NCBI GenBank assembly: GCA_013396915.1
Contig: VWZL01005000.1
Location: 56,035 to 120,034, forward strand
DNA length: 64,000 nucleotides
Origin: Stercorarius parasiticus
Taxonomy: Eukaryota; Chordata; Aves; Charadriiformes; Stercorariidae
Direction of reading: 5' to 3'
The notes beneath the pieces were generated by a model, which saw nothing but the letters and a program-made list of their open reading frames with translations, did not search any database and was not told where the DNA came from. The translations under genes and the position numbers were made by a program. Position 1 is the stretch's first letter. The number at the start of each line of letters is the position of its first letter. Positions 1 to 14,400 of the stretch are shown here, piece by piece.

Positions 1-512
1 CACCTCAAATACTGTGTCCAGTTTTGGGCCCCTTACCACAAAAAAGACATTGAGGTGCTGGAGCGTGTCCAGAAGGGCAACGAAGCTGGTGAGGGGTCTG
101 GAGAACAAGTCTTATGAGGAGCGGCTGAGGGAGCTGGGGGTGTTCAGCCTGGAGAAAAGGAGGCTGAGGACAGACCTTACCGCTCTCTGCAACTACCTGA
201 AAAGAGGTTGTAGTGAGGTGGGTGTTGGTCTCCTCTCCTCAGTAGCAAGTGACAGAACAAGAGGAAACAGCCTCACGTTGTGCCATGAGAGATTTAGATT
301 GAATATTAGGAAAAATTTCTTCACTGAAAGGGTTATGAAGCATTGGAACAGGCTGCCCAGGGAATTAGTGAAATCACCATCCCTGGAGGTATTTAAAAGA
401 CAGGTAGATCTGGCACTTAGGGACATGGTTTAGTGGTGGTTTTGGCAGTGTTAGGTTGATGGTTGGACTCGATGATCTTAAAGGTCCCTTCCAACCTAGA
501 CGATTCTATGAC
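1..512 (+). mobile_element. CR1 non-LTR retroposon, 3' end (C-terminal RT region plus 3' UTR)
   Basis: The left edge cuts into a CR1 LINE in sense orientation. Translation gives the C-terminal part of the CR1 reverse-transcriptase polyprotein: a stretch starting H-L-K-Y-C-V-Q in frame 1, then, after an apparent one-base loss near position 74, a second frame with the typical segments [26 protein letters not shown] and [10 protein letters not shown], ending at a stop at 431-433 where CR1 polyproteins normally end. The following UTR carries the CR1 signature of 'aaggtcccttccaacc' and an 'attctatg' terminus near 510. The reading frame past the frameshift is unusually long, so the copy is not among the oldest. 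It is non-functional because it is truncated and frameshifted. How far it extends left of the window is unknown. Confidence 0.95.
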
Positions 513-2897
513 CTGCTTTGTCTCCTCAGCCCTTGCTCTGACCCACAGTGGAGGCTCGCCCAGGCTGAGCCCCTGGGAACAGCCAGCACAGGGGAAACAC
601 CAGTACCACAGGCATGGCTCTGTGTGGAGAAACTGGGGTTTGCACCATAACATGTTTGGGTTGTTTTCGTGGTTTTTTTTGCAGGAGGATCAAGCACCCA
701 TCACAATGATGATGAACTCTACCCTTATCAAGACAGTGGAAATGTAATGAATACATCTACCACAAACATCTGGTACCACAAACCTCTGCATCTAATCTTG
801 CCTTCTTTTACATAAAAACATTCAGGGTTTGCCTTAAAGATACTGACCGTATCACTAATTAATTCACTATAATTAAATCCTTAATTCTTTGCTGCCTTTC
901 CTTCACGGTGTCCCTGAAACTTATCACTGTAGCCATCAGCATCTACCCAAAATACAGGCCAGACTGAGCAGCAGTTGCTCTGTCTCTGACCTTACTCCAA
1001 ACAAACTGGTTCTGAATATTTCCTACAGAGGTTAGAGAAAAATGTCACTGGTCTGTTCTTACGTGTGTCCAGCCCAGGTCCAGTCCTCTGCTTCATGAGG
1101 ATGATGCAGAGATGGTCCAGCTGGCTTTGCTCAGAGCCAATGCAGATCTAAAAAGCTTCTGCTGAACCTTGTCATGTACTCACATTTCATTTTTCTGAAA
1201 ACAAATGAGCTAGGCGTTGTCATCCAAGTTATGTGTCCAAAATAGTCTTCCTGTGCCACAAATACTTGTCATCTTCTGTCTCGATTATTGCAACATCCCT
1301 TCCTCTGGCCTTGAAAGACATGATGTTGCCACCTTTATTGTTGAAAATACCTAAGTATGATACACCACACTTTCACAATTTCAAGGACTACTTTGTTTCT
1401 GTCAGTTGTATTGCCCTTTACGTTTCGGAATCCTTCCCCTCATAAACACCTGCAAAGTTCTTTATATTGAGCCTTAAAGTAAAGTTTGTTTGTTGCAAAA
1501 GTCTGTTGTGAACATGAGTCTGCCAAATCCACAGCTGAGCAGTCATTAGCGTCTCACTGGTTCTTTTGCATTTTGCCAGCTGCATCAGCTGTTATCACCC
1601 TCTTACACTTGGATGGTAAGGTCACGGGGCCACGAACATCCTTTTGGTTTCAGGTTGTAACCATGTCTAGCATATTTCACTTCCATTAATTTATAACCAC
1701 TTCTGTGAGCCAGAACAGCTGTGTGGAAGCCACAGCCTAATGCTGATACTCGCAGTGCAACAGAGACTCTCTCGATGTTGACCCCCTCAGACATGCTCCA
1801 GGAGCTAAAGGATCACTAATATCAACCTGTATTCTTAAAAATACTATTTATCATTTCTCCACTGGGCAAATTAGATCTGATCTTTTATAGCCTGCAGTCA
1901 CCTGGATCAATATTCTTATGCTGTCATCCATATTAGCTGAAGAAATAAAAAGTTCATTCTTATTACCATTCTTGCCTATGATTATTTCCTTTTATTCTTC
2001 CTAATCTGACAACTCTTTTTGTCTTAGCTAAGGCTAAAGCCTTCAACTGTAAAACACAGAATTGATAAAATATTCTCTGGTCTTTCAGAAGCCTGCAGAG
2101 ATGTACTAGGACCATTAGCAGGAATGGCATTCCCCATCCACATTTCTTATCTTTTTAGATAAGGAGAAGACACTTATTTCTTCCTTGCACACTGTTCTAG
2201 TGTAACAGTGTTTTGGTCCATGATTTGGGATTCTCCATGCTACTACAGGAATGTCTTGCAGGAATTCTTACCAGTGCTGTGTTTGGTCTGCTCTGGCACT
2301 CTCAGTCCTCTGAATACCAACATGCACTTCTGTCCCTGGAAAGTGTAGGTCAAATTTGAGCCAACACAGTATTTTTTCCAATAAGTTTTAGTACTTTATG
2401 ATTTTCTTCCCTGACTCTAACAGAGAAAGAATTTCTAAATGATGACTGACTTGGTAGGCTAAAGCACACACATGTCAATTATTGTTTTATTGCGTATTAC
2501 ATAAGCCTTTAATTACCGAGGGGAAAGAACTGCAGATGCAGCAATGCCAGTAAACTGCAGGATTTATAGCCTAAAATGTTGATGCTAAAGATGTCTGATC
2601 ACAGGGCTCCGCCCTGAGAAATGGCATGGTTGTAAAAGCACCTCACTTTGTTCACAGGTTCACAGAGGCCACAGGAAGGGTTGCAATTGTAGTTAACTTA
2701 GGGACAATAATAACGTTATGTAACAAGTACAATTCAGAATGTCAAATGGGAAGAATGCAGGAAGGTAACACAACTTACCAGGTTTATCTCTATGACCCAT
2801 TTACTACCTATCTAGCAAACAACATAACTTTTAAAGGTAACTTTTTCTCCTCAGTGTCTGATTTTATAATAGGTCATTCGTCTGGAATTACACCAAG
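513..2897. other. Intergenic, no gene recognised
   Basis: AT-rich unique-looking DNA between two CR1 copies. A short stretch near 1278-1310 on + reads L-D-Y-C-N followed six residues later by G-L, like the end of a CR1/L2-superfamily RT domain, but too little surrounds it for a call. An open frame at 2626-2901 is discussed in the findings. Nothing else is recognised. Confidence 0.6.
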
Positions 2898-3330
2898 CTG
2901 AGTGGGGCGGCTGATTCACTAGAGGGACGGGGGATGCCATCCAGAGTGACCTGGGCAAGCTCAAGAAGTGGGCCCATACAAACCTCATGAAATTCAACAA
3001 GGCCAAGCGCAGGGTCCCACACCCGGGTCAGGGCAATCACCAGTATCAATACAGGCTGGGGGATGAATGGATTGAGATCAGGCCTGCCAAGAAGAACCTG
3101 AAGGGTACTGGTGGATGAAAACTTGGACATGAGCTGGCAATGTGTATTTGCAGCCCAGGCGGCTGACCGTATCCTGGGTTGCATCAAAAGAAGCATGACC
3201 AGCAGGTCGAGGGAGACAATTCTCCCCATCTGCTTTTGTGAGACCCCATCTGGAGTACTGCGTCCAGCTCTGGAGCCCCCAGCACAAGAAAGACATGGAG
3301 GTGTTAAAGTGGGTCCAGAGGAAGGCCACA
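2898..3330 (+). mobile_element. CR1 fragment, internal RT region, truncated at both ends
   Basis: Sense-orientation CR1 sequence corresponding to the region just after the RT active site, from the 'gggatgccatccagag' segment to the 'aagacatggaggtg ... gtccagaggaaggccac' segment. The same order of segments recurs at 41160-41575. The frame is broken by several small indels and stops. The 3' UTR is absent: homology stops at about 3330, directly at a 20-base palindrome (3331-3350). This is an old degraded copy. Confidence 0.9.
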
Positions 3331-3350
3331 ATTAGGAAGGTGTTCCTAAT

Positions 3351-5272
3351 ATTGTCCCTTGAACCTGTATGTGAGAGCCAGCTGTGCTTTTGTCCAAATG
3401 ACAGCTAGTGCAGAGCTGAAACTTTAATCTCATTGCTCAGGAATTTAAAACTGGAACCAAACCCAAGAAAAGGCTGTTACATTTGTTGGGGTTTTTTTAA
3501 TGCCTATTTTTTATTGCCCATTGATAGCATGAAGTATTTCTTTTCTTTCACAGAGAAAACGCCCCAAGAAAGTTTTTAGATAGCTGCTTGGGAATTATAA
3601 AAAAATTTTATCTCAGTGCATCTCAGGCAAATTGAAGTACTTACACATGAATCAAATTCTATTCGCGAGTAGACATATGCAAGTCCTGTTAGAACCATGT
3701 AAATACACCCAAAGGCCAAATTTGGCAATTGAAATACTTTTGGAAAATGGAATCTAACTGACAAAGATAATAGAACAGAGGAAAATAATTCATTTTAAAT
3801 ATCAAAATACTGACTAATGTTCTAATTCCTTCTCTACTTATCAGCAAACAAAGACTAAAGCATGAGTGGCCTGTTCTTGCTGCTGATGGAAAGAATGACG
3901 TCACCTTCTCTATAAAAACACCTGAGCTATTTTAAAGCACTTCTATGCTTTTATCATAAAAGTTTAAATTACAGTTATTATTAGAAATGATCTGGAAAAA
4001 AAGCAGCTTTAAAGGCTTGTCAAAAAGGATGATTGCAGCCCTTCACTCACTTGAGCCAAAAGGTAATTGAGAGAAAGTTGTTGATATACTGGAGGGTGCG
4101 GGAATGGATCCAGAAGACACTTTGTTTTCTTGTGAAGGGAAAAGCTGCATGCGGTTCCTGAACCATGGAAGTTTACAGAATCCTTCCTTTCTTCCAAAGC
4201 TCCAACCTACCTCCATAGTCTCCACATAAACTACTTATCACTGTGAAAAATACTAAATAGGATTTGTTTCAAGCTGTTATAGCTGTGGCTCCCACCTACA
4301 GATACACACAGAACTATTGATTTGTAATTTTTGTTTAGATCCTTATTCCTATTTTAATTATTAGCCTTAACTCAGGAGTCTCTGAGGAGCTGTGAGACCC
4401 CCCCTCTCATCCAACTGCATCCTTTTAAGAAACAATGAAATTAAATTTTCCTGTCTGACAGAATGATAATGCTCTCTGGCAGTGTGCAGCTTTGGCCGTA
4501 AATTGATAAATTGTCGTAATTAATGGAAAAGGCCAGGAACCACTCTTCTTTCTTCTATTTTAAAAAGACCAATACAGGAATCTAAGATCTTCTTGATGGC
4601 CTTGAGTGGTACAGGGTGTGTAGGAGGGTGTATAAGAAATATTTGTTCCTCTCTGGTGAGAATGCTTGAATCGGTCTTCCCCTGCAGTGCTTGTAGGCAG
4701 AACTACAGGTAACATCCAGAAGTTTCTCTCTTCTGTCCACCGCTTAACTACATCAGTTGTTCTAATAAATGAGTATATTTTTTCTCTGCAAGCTATGCTT
4801 TGCTGGTATTTCCAGTCCCTCAAAGCTGCAGAAAAATTGCTCTTTGCCAGGCCCATGCAGTCCTTGCCTGAACCATGCTGTGGGCTTTTTTGCAAACCCA
4901 TGCATATGGACCAGTTCTCAAGAAGAGGGCTAAGAGATGGTAACTCTGGGTAGGCGGGCAATTTTTTATAGTTCAAACTATCATGTTCAATAGTAACCTC
5001 CATCGTATATACTAACTCTTATACTTACCGAGTGTAAGAACAGTAAAGATTTTTTTGAAGGTTTATAACTCTGCCTGGTTTTGGTTTTGTTGTTGTTGTT
5101 TGGTTTTGGTTTTTGTTTTGTTTTTTTTTACACAATTACAGGGCACATGCACACCACTAGCACGACACTATTGACAGATTTCAAATGTGGGCTCCAATCT
5201 ATGCAATAAAAGTGCTTCAGGATGAAAGAATTGTTAACATAAAAATTCCTGCCATCACCAAAGTGACATTTC
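3351..5272. other. Intergenic, no gene recognised
   Basis: AT-rich sequence without recognised homology. A 147-codon open frame on the minus strand (4560-5003) has no recognisable motif and no supporting splice or promoter context, so it is not called as a gene. A T/G-rich low-complexity run lies at 5077-5129. Confidence 0.5.
5077..5129. repeat. T/G-rich low-complexity run
   Basis: About 50 bases of repeated gttt/ggtttt units including a (gtt)n core, ending in a T-run. Simple low-complexity sequence. Confidence 0.85.
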
Positions 5273-5424
5273 CAGGGATGTCCCATCCCTGGAAGTGTTC
5301 ACAACCTGTCTGGATGGGGCTTTGAGCAGTCTGGTCTAGTGGGAGGTGTCCCTGCCCATGGCAGGGGGATTGCAACTAGATGATCTTTAAGGTCCCTTCC
5401 AACTCAAACCATTCTGTGATTCTG
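5273..5424 (+). mobile_element. CR1 3'-terminal fragment
   Basis: About 150 bases of the CR1 3' end in sense orientation: 'catccctggaagtgttca', then 'ggatggggctttgagca', 'ctgcccatggcaggggg', and finally 'aaggtcccttccaac' with terminal 'attctgtgattctg' repeats. It is a strongly 5'-truncated insertion, the usual form of CR1 in birds. Confidence 0.95.
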
Positions 5425-8400
5425 TTTTTTTCTCCCAACTTTTTTTTAACCCTCTAAGTTGAGCCATTTTACTGGACCTTGTATTCCCAGACCTTTTATT
5501 CCCAGAGCGCTTCTTTCATGCTCTGCTTCAGCAGGCATGGCTCTAATCCATATCAGGGCTCTTCTAATTTATACCAGGCAATGTGGCCTTCATAAACTAA
5601 ATAATAAAGATTATTCTTCCATTTAAGATGGAGAGATGTATTTTTATGCTACTTTTAGTAGAACACATTGTAAAACTACAGATCAACACTCCAGATATAT
5701 GAATAGGAAAGCATAGGAAAAAATAATCTCACAGTTTATGGAAGCTGTAGAAACAGTCCCTTTCCAAAGAGAACGTAAACCAACCAGAAGCAAGATTCAC
5801 TGAAATAGAAGAGAAAAATCTGGAGATTACATTTATTAGACTTAAAATAATCAACTAATGAAACAGTTTGAAAAGAAAACAATTTCAATATAGAAACCAT
5901 TACACTGGAAAATACAATTTACTTTCAGTTCTTGATATGCTTATTAACAACGCAGGAACTAAATAAAAATACAGATAATCAGATTATCAACACAAGCAAA
6001 TAAGCACATATGAGAAGCACAGCCCCATTATTTGTCATGACACTCCAGACCAACAATTACCTAAGATATGCTTAGACTAATTAACCTAGCACATAAAAAC
6101 AGATAAAGTACTTAGACAACCATGGAAGCATCTCTATAACCGCCAACTATGGTCTTTATCTTCTTACATAAAATAAAATACAATAAAATAAAATAAAATA
6201 GAAAATATCTGAACAGCAATGTTGTCCAAGGAACTCAAATCATGTCTTCATTTCCAAGAACCAGTGAATATATCTGTAGCCTCCCAATGTTAGTAACTTG
6301 AAAAACCACAAACAACACAGAAATCAGAATGTGTCTGTGAAGAAATTGCATTCTTTAAAAAAGTTTTTGACTCTGTATAGTTGACAGGATTAAAATTCCA
6401 CCTGATACACACTGAATCAGATGAAACATAAATTTAATTTATATTAATATTTTAAATAATTTTCAATTTTTTTTTCTTATCACTGAATAAATGACACTGA
6501 TATTTTATTTCTGACCAAAAAGGTAATCACTGCTGTGATCACAGGTAGACTGAACTCAATCAGAAGCTAGTGAAATGTCTAATCACCAGTTAGCAAAAAG
6601 TAACCACTGCTTACTTCTGCTCTTTTCTTGACATTTGAAAGGTTCTTCAACACTTTAATCAATTTTTGCCCTTGGGTACTTATCACCTATCAAATGTACT
6701 CTGAAACACAAGCATTCACACCAGTCTTCTTGGAAGACATCTACTTTTGACCTGATATTCACAAGCTCATGGTACCTTTATAAGACTACAAATAATTGCA
6801 GCTAAAGATGGATCTCAAGGTCTGTCATCTTACAAGAGCAAGAGATGTTCTAAGGCACAGCCCCTATTTACAAGATAGCAGAGTTACAATATGAGGAATA
6901 AGGACACTCAGAAGAGCAAAGACTTTTGGCTAAACTAAAAAAAATTGATGCATTAAACTCTGTGTGTTGTGAGTGCTGTCATTTTGCAGTCAAGTAGCAC
7001 AAGATCACAGACTTGACTATCCTGAAAATCCACGTTGAAAAATTCAAGACTTATACTTGTCATATTGTCATTCAAACTATCCCACCATTGCAGTTTCAGC
7101 AGAAAAGATCAAACTTACACAACACTTCTATCAGAACAAAATTAATTCAGGAAAGATAAGAGTATATGAACGAGAAAAAAATATAGGTTTTCTCAATCTT
7201 ATCAGTCTTTGGACACAGTCTCATCAGTCTTGTTATTGATTCATTATATAATTGAAAGTTAACAGGTACGTAAATTTATATTTTAATAACATTTACCTTT
7301 GCAAAGGCAAAGATCCTGGTGGTAAATTCTTTTAAAGTTGCGTTTGTGGTAGAAGGTAGAAGGAAGGGGGCTTTTGTCTTTAAATGTCAGTGAATTGTCT
7401 CCTTGAAACTGGTTTAATTAATCCATGTCATTTAATTAACAATGTTTCTTTCTGTGGTTAGTACAATATTTTAAAAGTACAATATAAACCTAAAGCAAAT
7501 GCTTAGAAATGCAGGTGAAATTCTCTTTCAAAGACTGAGACTCTGAATGATCAGATCAAAGATGTGTTGAAGCCATTTGTCTGAATAGAGTAATTTTAAC
7601 TTTGATTGTTTTTCAGCTGACTACTGAAGTACAGATGATGACAGCTGGTATGAACTTGTCTGAATCAGTGATACTAGAATGCAAATACATGCCAATACTT
7701 TGCATAAAATCCACAAAGCAAAGCTATTTCTGCACTAGGCTTTTTGACATCTCAGCATCCATGTAGACTTGAATTGGCATCCTCTCTTTTTCGTTTTCTG
7801 GTATCAAAATTAAATGGAAAGCTAAGAACAGAATATAAAATCAGACACAGCTACACAAAAAAGAGGGCAATGGTGAACGAAGAGGATCTTTTCATAACTG
7901 AAGTTAAATATTTAATTCTAGCAAACAAATATACTTAAAGAACTTTGCTGTACCTGACTTCATAGTTGTTCAAAGGGATGCCAGTCATCCTGGGAACAGT
8001 TCTCAACATACTGAAAAGAAAATTCAGAGACTGAGAAGTAACCTGATAAAAATTTGTAATCTGTTTGTCTTGTCAGGTGGCAACGGCTGACTAATTTGGA
8101 GCACACCATTTTATTGGATGGGTATTTAGAGCTGACTAGTCTACATGTCATTCTAAATACAATTTGTAGAAATTGTAGATTTTGATGAAAGTGATATATT
8201 TTCAAAAGATTGCACAGGGTTTTAGTCAACCAGCTCATTTAATCAGAACTATGAATCAAACTTCACTGCAATGCTTTGAAAAATCAATCACCTCCAAACT
8301 CTCCAGACAGTTTAATGTGAATAGTTTTGTGAAAATCGTGACTTTGAAAGACACAATTCTAAATCACTGTGGCTAAGAAATTATAATTAGGAGTAATCAA

Positions 8401-11400
8401 TGTTTTGAAAAAGAATCTGAGTGCAAAGGAACTATTCAAACCAATTGTTTTTATGGTTGTATCTATAAGAGCAATTCAACAGGAAAAGAGATTACATTGT
8501 TAACAGCAGATTCTTTGCCTTGATTAGAAAAGGAAATGCAATAATGAGACTTGAACTATAACACATTCACACTAGATTTAGCTGTGAGAAACTTCCTCCT
8601 CTGTCACAGTAGGATGAGCGTACAATAAACCTATGAAGGGCTGGAACAGCAACTATAATAGAAACCAGAGAAGCAGTATTGAGTTGAAATGAATATTTAG
8701 GCTAAAATGGACTTGTACAACACGTAATTCCTCTTAAATTTTTAAGCAAATTTTGAGACTGTGAGTAGAATTCTTAAGACAGAAGCTAATGTGATGCTGT
8801 GTATGCCTTTCACAGCCAGCAACCACTGGCTACCGAGAAAACCTGTGTGACTTACTCACTGTACCATATGGTTGGTAATCTCAACATCACAAATCGTTTT
8901 GGTTTTGGAAGGAAGCATTTTGAAACACTGTGGGATAGAATGTGAAGTGGGGAGCGAGAAATAGAGAAGTATGCTATGGACTGTCTCCGTAAAAAACAGA
9001 AACGCAACTACAGGCTTACAGAAGCCAACAGCCCCCAACTACAAACAGGACAAGAGCAGAAGATAAAAACCTACATCTTCCCTTTTTCACCAGCACAAAA
9101 CCCCATATTTGCAATGCACTGCTTCAGAAGACAAGCAACGTTGTGTGCGGTTGATTAGAGAAACACGCACAGCAGGGTCGACAGCAACATAGCTTGAAGT
9201 TAGATTAAAAAACACAAACTGTTCCCACGTAACTGAATCAATGCCAGCGTGGCTCTCTGAAAACTATCAGATGAAAAGCAACAGGGGTAACAGCAAAATA
9301 AAATTGAAGACAGACGTTAATTCCTTTCACTCACTGAAGACACTATGACTGCGAAACGTATGGGTATGTGTGCAGGTATGCATGTACAGCCAGGTGAAAG
9401 CATTTACCTGAATCTCCAAATTCACTGGGTAATAATAATGTTAACAACTCACCCACTTCTCCACACCTCCGAGTAATTTAAGTATAATGCAGTTAGACTT
9501 CTTTACCTTTGAAACTTAATTCACTAATTCTAAAAAATCTAAAAAGTTTCTCCTTCCTGTGTTCTCTCTGGTAACCTATTTAGCTGTACAGAGAGTATGA
9601 TGTATGAGAATAAATATACTTGCTTCACAGAAAGTGAGATACTGCCTAATGAGAGTGTCAGAGTATTGCCTCCTAAAATTAGTTTCAGATGTATGAATAA
9701 GTAGTTTGCTCTTTGGAAAGGCATAAACACCTGTGGGTAAAGCAGACTTAAAGTCCTGACCATCACTCCCTATACCTGTCCCACTTTCTGGACGGACACC
9801 AAAATGCCATGTCTGGACCCAAGCCACGGAAGCCATTGGATTTCTAACCTGGTCTGATTTGTGGAGTTTGTTGTTCAAAGCTCTAGATTTTTTTCAGATC
9901 TTTTTGTTTAGCACACACCTGGGTGCTGAAGCTCATTGTCATCCAGTTGCTGAAAACAAAGTGCCAAAAGACAATTGAGAGGCCTTTGGATAGCCAAGAT
10001 GTCTGTCTGGGACCAGCAGATATGACACAGGGCCTCAGAAAAGACCCTCTCTGAAGCAGCAGCTGGTAGCTAAGGTGGATACCCTATAGTTGCTCTACAT
10101 CTAAAATAGCACTAAATGCCCAGGTTTAGCCAATTGAGTGTCACTCCTCATGTTTGACAACACTCTCTAGCAGGGAATCCTCAGAGTTTTGTCACCTAAA
10201 TCCCGGGATTAATGTCTTGGCCAAGGGAACTTCTAATCATTTAGACACATTTTCTCCCCTACTAGAAGTGCAAAGTGAGTGGTGCTGAGGCTCCTTACAT
10301 CTCCATTATATGAGGCTCAGCAGGTTCACCTTGATTTACATGTCAGCTAGTTTCCTGGGCCAAACATCTCCCCTACATAAGTGGTTCAACGCTCAGGGAA
10401 AGGTGATATGCACAAACCAGAAGATCTTTTGGTGATATAGTCCACAAATAAATTAGGAACCTATTGTTCCTGAAGAGCAGTGTAGCACTTCTGGAGCAAG
10501 CTTTCTCATTGTTTCCTTCCAAACAGAAACCATTTCATGAGTACCACAACTGTCCTCAGAACTGAACTAATATGCAGTAAATTGAGACAATCAAGGGATT
10601 TGTTTCAAAACTCCATTACTGCTCTGAACCCTGTTGCTAATGTAGACCCAGTTACCCTGTCCATTCAAAACTTTGGCCCCGGGCTGCTAGGCCAGATCAT
10701 TTTTATAGTTTTATCAGCTCCACTGCTCGGTAAAATAGCTTCCATGGTTTAGAAAGCATTCTCTTTTAAAAAAGCCTCTCCTGCCTTTACTTGCCTTTGT
10801 ACATCACCCAAGGAATTTCCAGGCTCCAAATCTCCATGGGCAACCGGCAAAAGATACCTCCTTTGTATCAAAGGGGTTAGAGCAACTCAAAGTTGATGGC
10901 CACTACCTGACATTTCATAGTTTCATGACTGCGTTTCAAGTTCCTGCTACAGTACAAGTATTCAAAAAAACCCAAACAGGTTTCAAGCAAAATGATGGCT
11001 GAATTATAATGCCCTTAAGTTGATAACTCAAGACCTTCAAGAGACAGTAGCTAATGTAGGAAAATTTTGTTAACCACCAAATTAAAATATCCCGGTTTTT
11101 AACAATTTTGCAACAGCGAAACTATTATCATGCCTAAGTAAATCTTTTATTAGCACATCTGGGATTGAATTTACAGAGGCACTCTCTACAGCATCAGTAT
11201 TTGTCTGTGTAACTTCTCATGATTTGTTCTTCCCCAATTCACCAATACTACAGCATATACTGCTTATTTGTCCACTTCTACAAATCATCTTCTATACCAC
11301 CTCATGTAAATAGTATAGCATCTCTGATTCCTTTCACATCTATTTGAAAGATGTAATGGACAGCTAGTGAAGTGGCAGTTCTGTGAAATCAAAATCTTGT

Positions 11401-14400
11401 TCATCATTATCATGGTGTCAGAGTCGAAGATGCTGTTGCCATAAGGAGGTAGGTGTTAACACACTAACACCTGTAGCTACTTTTAACCCCACGTGGAAGA
11501 CTCCTCTTTTTGGTTTAGAAATCCAGAAGCATTAGCTGGCAGGGTGTGTTCAATCAATTGTTCTTCTAAGATATCTTTGAAGTATTACCTTACCATCCAT
11601 CCTCCTTTTCACGTGTTCCAGCTCACTGTAAGGGAATTGCTTGGTCACTGAGATATGATCTAAATCACACCTACTACCCAGTGCTGCTGGGAATTGTTAT
11701 TAATGACTCAATAAGCAGTCAATCAATCCGACTAAAACCAAAAATGTATCATATTTTTTCATTAAGTGCAGGTACACAGAATCCTCTCATGGCAGTTTTC
11801 CATGGGTGGATGCATCTTCTATGCAAAATCTCTGACTCATTCTGTGCATGGTAAGCACAGAAGTGCTGTGTCACTTCAATTTGGTGAAGAAGCTACTTTC
11901 CTGCTGATGGAATAGCTAAACTGCATAAGTACATCCAATTTCAGATTTATTTCTACCAATGCATTTGGATGACATAATGTATTTTCCTCTTTAGTACATA
12001 ATCTTCTGTTTTCCTTGGAGTCGTCAATATTTGAAAGCTGATAATAGAAGCAGAAAATCAGCCTGCAAACTAAACATCTTGTTTAGAGCAGGCTACTAGT
12101 GAATGATCAAATTCTACAGGGGTTTTTGTAGCCTGGAATAGTTCAGAAGTGAACACTGTTGATTGTTTTAGGGCATTGCCTAGCACAAATATACAAAATA
12201 GCACGAACAACGCAGTCCCTAAGATGCACTCTCATTTGCTACTATTTGTTTCAGGGAAATGGTTGGCTTGGAATTCCATTGACCTTTACGGTGCCCGAGG
12301 GAAGGTCCCTCAGACAGCCAGATCCTTCCATCATGCTTCAAAATTCAGCTCATTTCTGAGTGGCCAAAAGCTTTCATCAAATCAATGGATGTTCAACAAA
12401 TTATAAGATTTTTCTCTTGGATGCAAAATGATGCAACTTTAAGAATAGTTTCATGGCTTGTTGGAACATGTTTCAATCACAGAAGCTTGCTTTATTACAA
12501 TATTCCAGGACATTCAACATGAATGTTTTTTAATCATTACACTTCTTCATTCCTTGGGCTGCAGTGCAGTTGACCTCTCTATACGATGGGGCACTAGTTT
12601 GAACTGCAGCAGTGTAATTGCCGTGAGAAGTTGGGGGGATGCTACTTTTGGCACCCATAATTATTTTGAACAAATGTAGAAAGTTCTGGGCCTACCAACT
12701 TCACAGTCCACAATCAACTTTTCTACCCTTTACTGCTTTTATCGTGTGTTAACCCCTAGAATGCCCTGAGCTCTGCCTAGAATAAACACTTATTAGAAAT
12801 ACCAAACTGGTGAAAAATGAATAATCAGGAAGGAAAGCAGTTTTTACTTAGACTTTATGAACAATTTTTTATTAATATATATTATGTATTAATCTCTATA
12901 TAGTATGTACTGCTTAAAGAGCTTAAAAGATGCATCTTACATAAAAATACAATTTTCAGTGACAGATTTGTTTTCAGTCTGCTTCTGTAGGACCACTAAA
13001 ATAAAAATGAGAATGTAAGAAATGGTATTTCAGAAAATTCTATTGTGAAAAAAACAATCATTTGCCACCTTGATATTAAAAACTGCAGCAAAGAGCAACA
13101 GAAGTGCTGCACATCCCTCAGTGCAGATGACTTTTATATTGAAGTATTGGGAAGAAATTAATCATTGCTGTAAGTGGGCAGAACACAGCTGGGAGAGGCT
13201 GAATTGTGTTTGCAACCCAGGCAAGCTGAACAGCAGTCTGTGAAGCAGCTCAGTTGGATTCCTGAGCAGCAAGAGGCTGCTAACCATCAGCCTTTTAAAA
13301 CACCACAGTAGTAAAAGCCCACCAAATGGCTGCAAGAAAGTGTTTGGTCTCAGGCCCAGTGGGATTTTCCTCATATTTCAAATAGTAGGGGCCATATGCC
13401 AAGATCCTTGCAGCACTGCTTAGCTCGAAAGTAAACAGCTGAATATATTTGGCACAGTTTTTACTACTGCTGCTCAAGAAGCTTTCATATGGGTTTGTAT
13501 GGGCGCAGCTATCATAGCACTGGGTTAGGAAGAATCGCTTTTTAAGTCAATATTCTTTTGCTAAAGCTCCAGAAATGTGTACAGGGAAGATATGAATTGA
13601 CAAAAAACCACTTGAAAAATAGATAAACAAACATGCAGAATTTTTTACTCGTCACAAGCAGAAATCCTCCCCTCCAATCATCCTCCTATTCATAAGGGCA
13701 ATACTTCTGAGTGTGGGTTGGAGTAGGATGTGCTCTCCAAACTTCATGAAGGACTATTTTTCTCCTTTTCCAGATTATAATTTTTCAATGATAATTTTAT
13801 TGTCGTCAATGTTGCAGTTACTGTAATATACAGACTTTGCCTCCTAATACACCAATGCTACTATCAAAGTAGGTAGGTTCCAAACGTGCGGATTCACATT
13901 AGCAGCCCAGTGGTCATGTTGACATGAAAAAATGTCAGGTTCACACGTCATGCCAGAACTCTTTGGTTTTCAGTTGACTGACACCTGGACATGTTACAAA
14001 TGATAATTGAGTTGATCTTCAAGAACGAGATTACCAGAACATTACGGCACTGAGTAATACCAACTCATCTGCTCCAACAGCTGTTTTGCTAGCAGACTTC
14101 AGGGAGACCTCTTATCATAATCTCATAATGAGGTATTAATAACAACCTCAGAGGAAACTGCTTGCTTTTTCTCTAAGAGGAATGAACAGTAACTGCAAAA
14201 CCCCATTCATTGTAGTGAACAGGATGGAAACGCTGATGACAAGGAAAGCATTCCCTGGATCCTCCTCTGCAGGTGGGAAGACACTCCTGAGCTATGTGCT
14301 TTCTTTGACAGGAAAAATCATATGTTGAACGTCCAATACTTTATCAACAGAAAACTGAAACCAAGACAGTGGGCTTTGATGATACTTATATATTAGGGAC

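Noticed and set aside
1278..1310. LDYCN...GL, like the end of an L2/CR1-superfamily RT
   Set aside because: Only about 11 residues match, and the flanks do not continue the similarity.
4560..5003. 147-codon minus-strand frame
   Set aside because: No recognisable domain, no CpG promoter, and no convincing splice sites; treated as chance.
6168..6201. Direct repeats considered as a CRISPR array
   Set aside because: Units are 5 bases without unique spacers; it is a microsatellite in a vertebrate genome.
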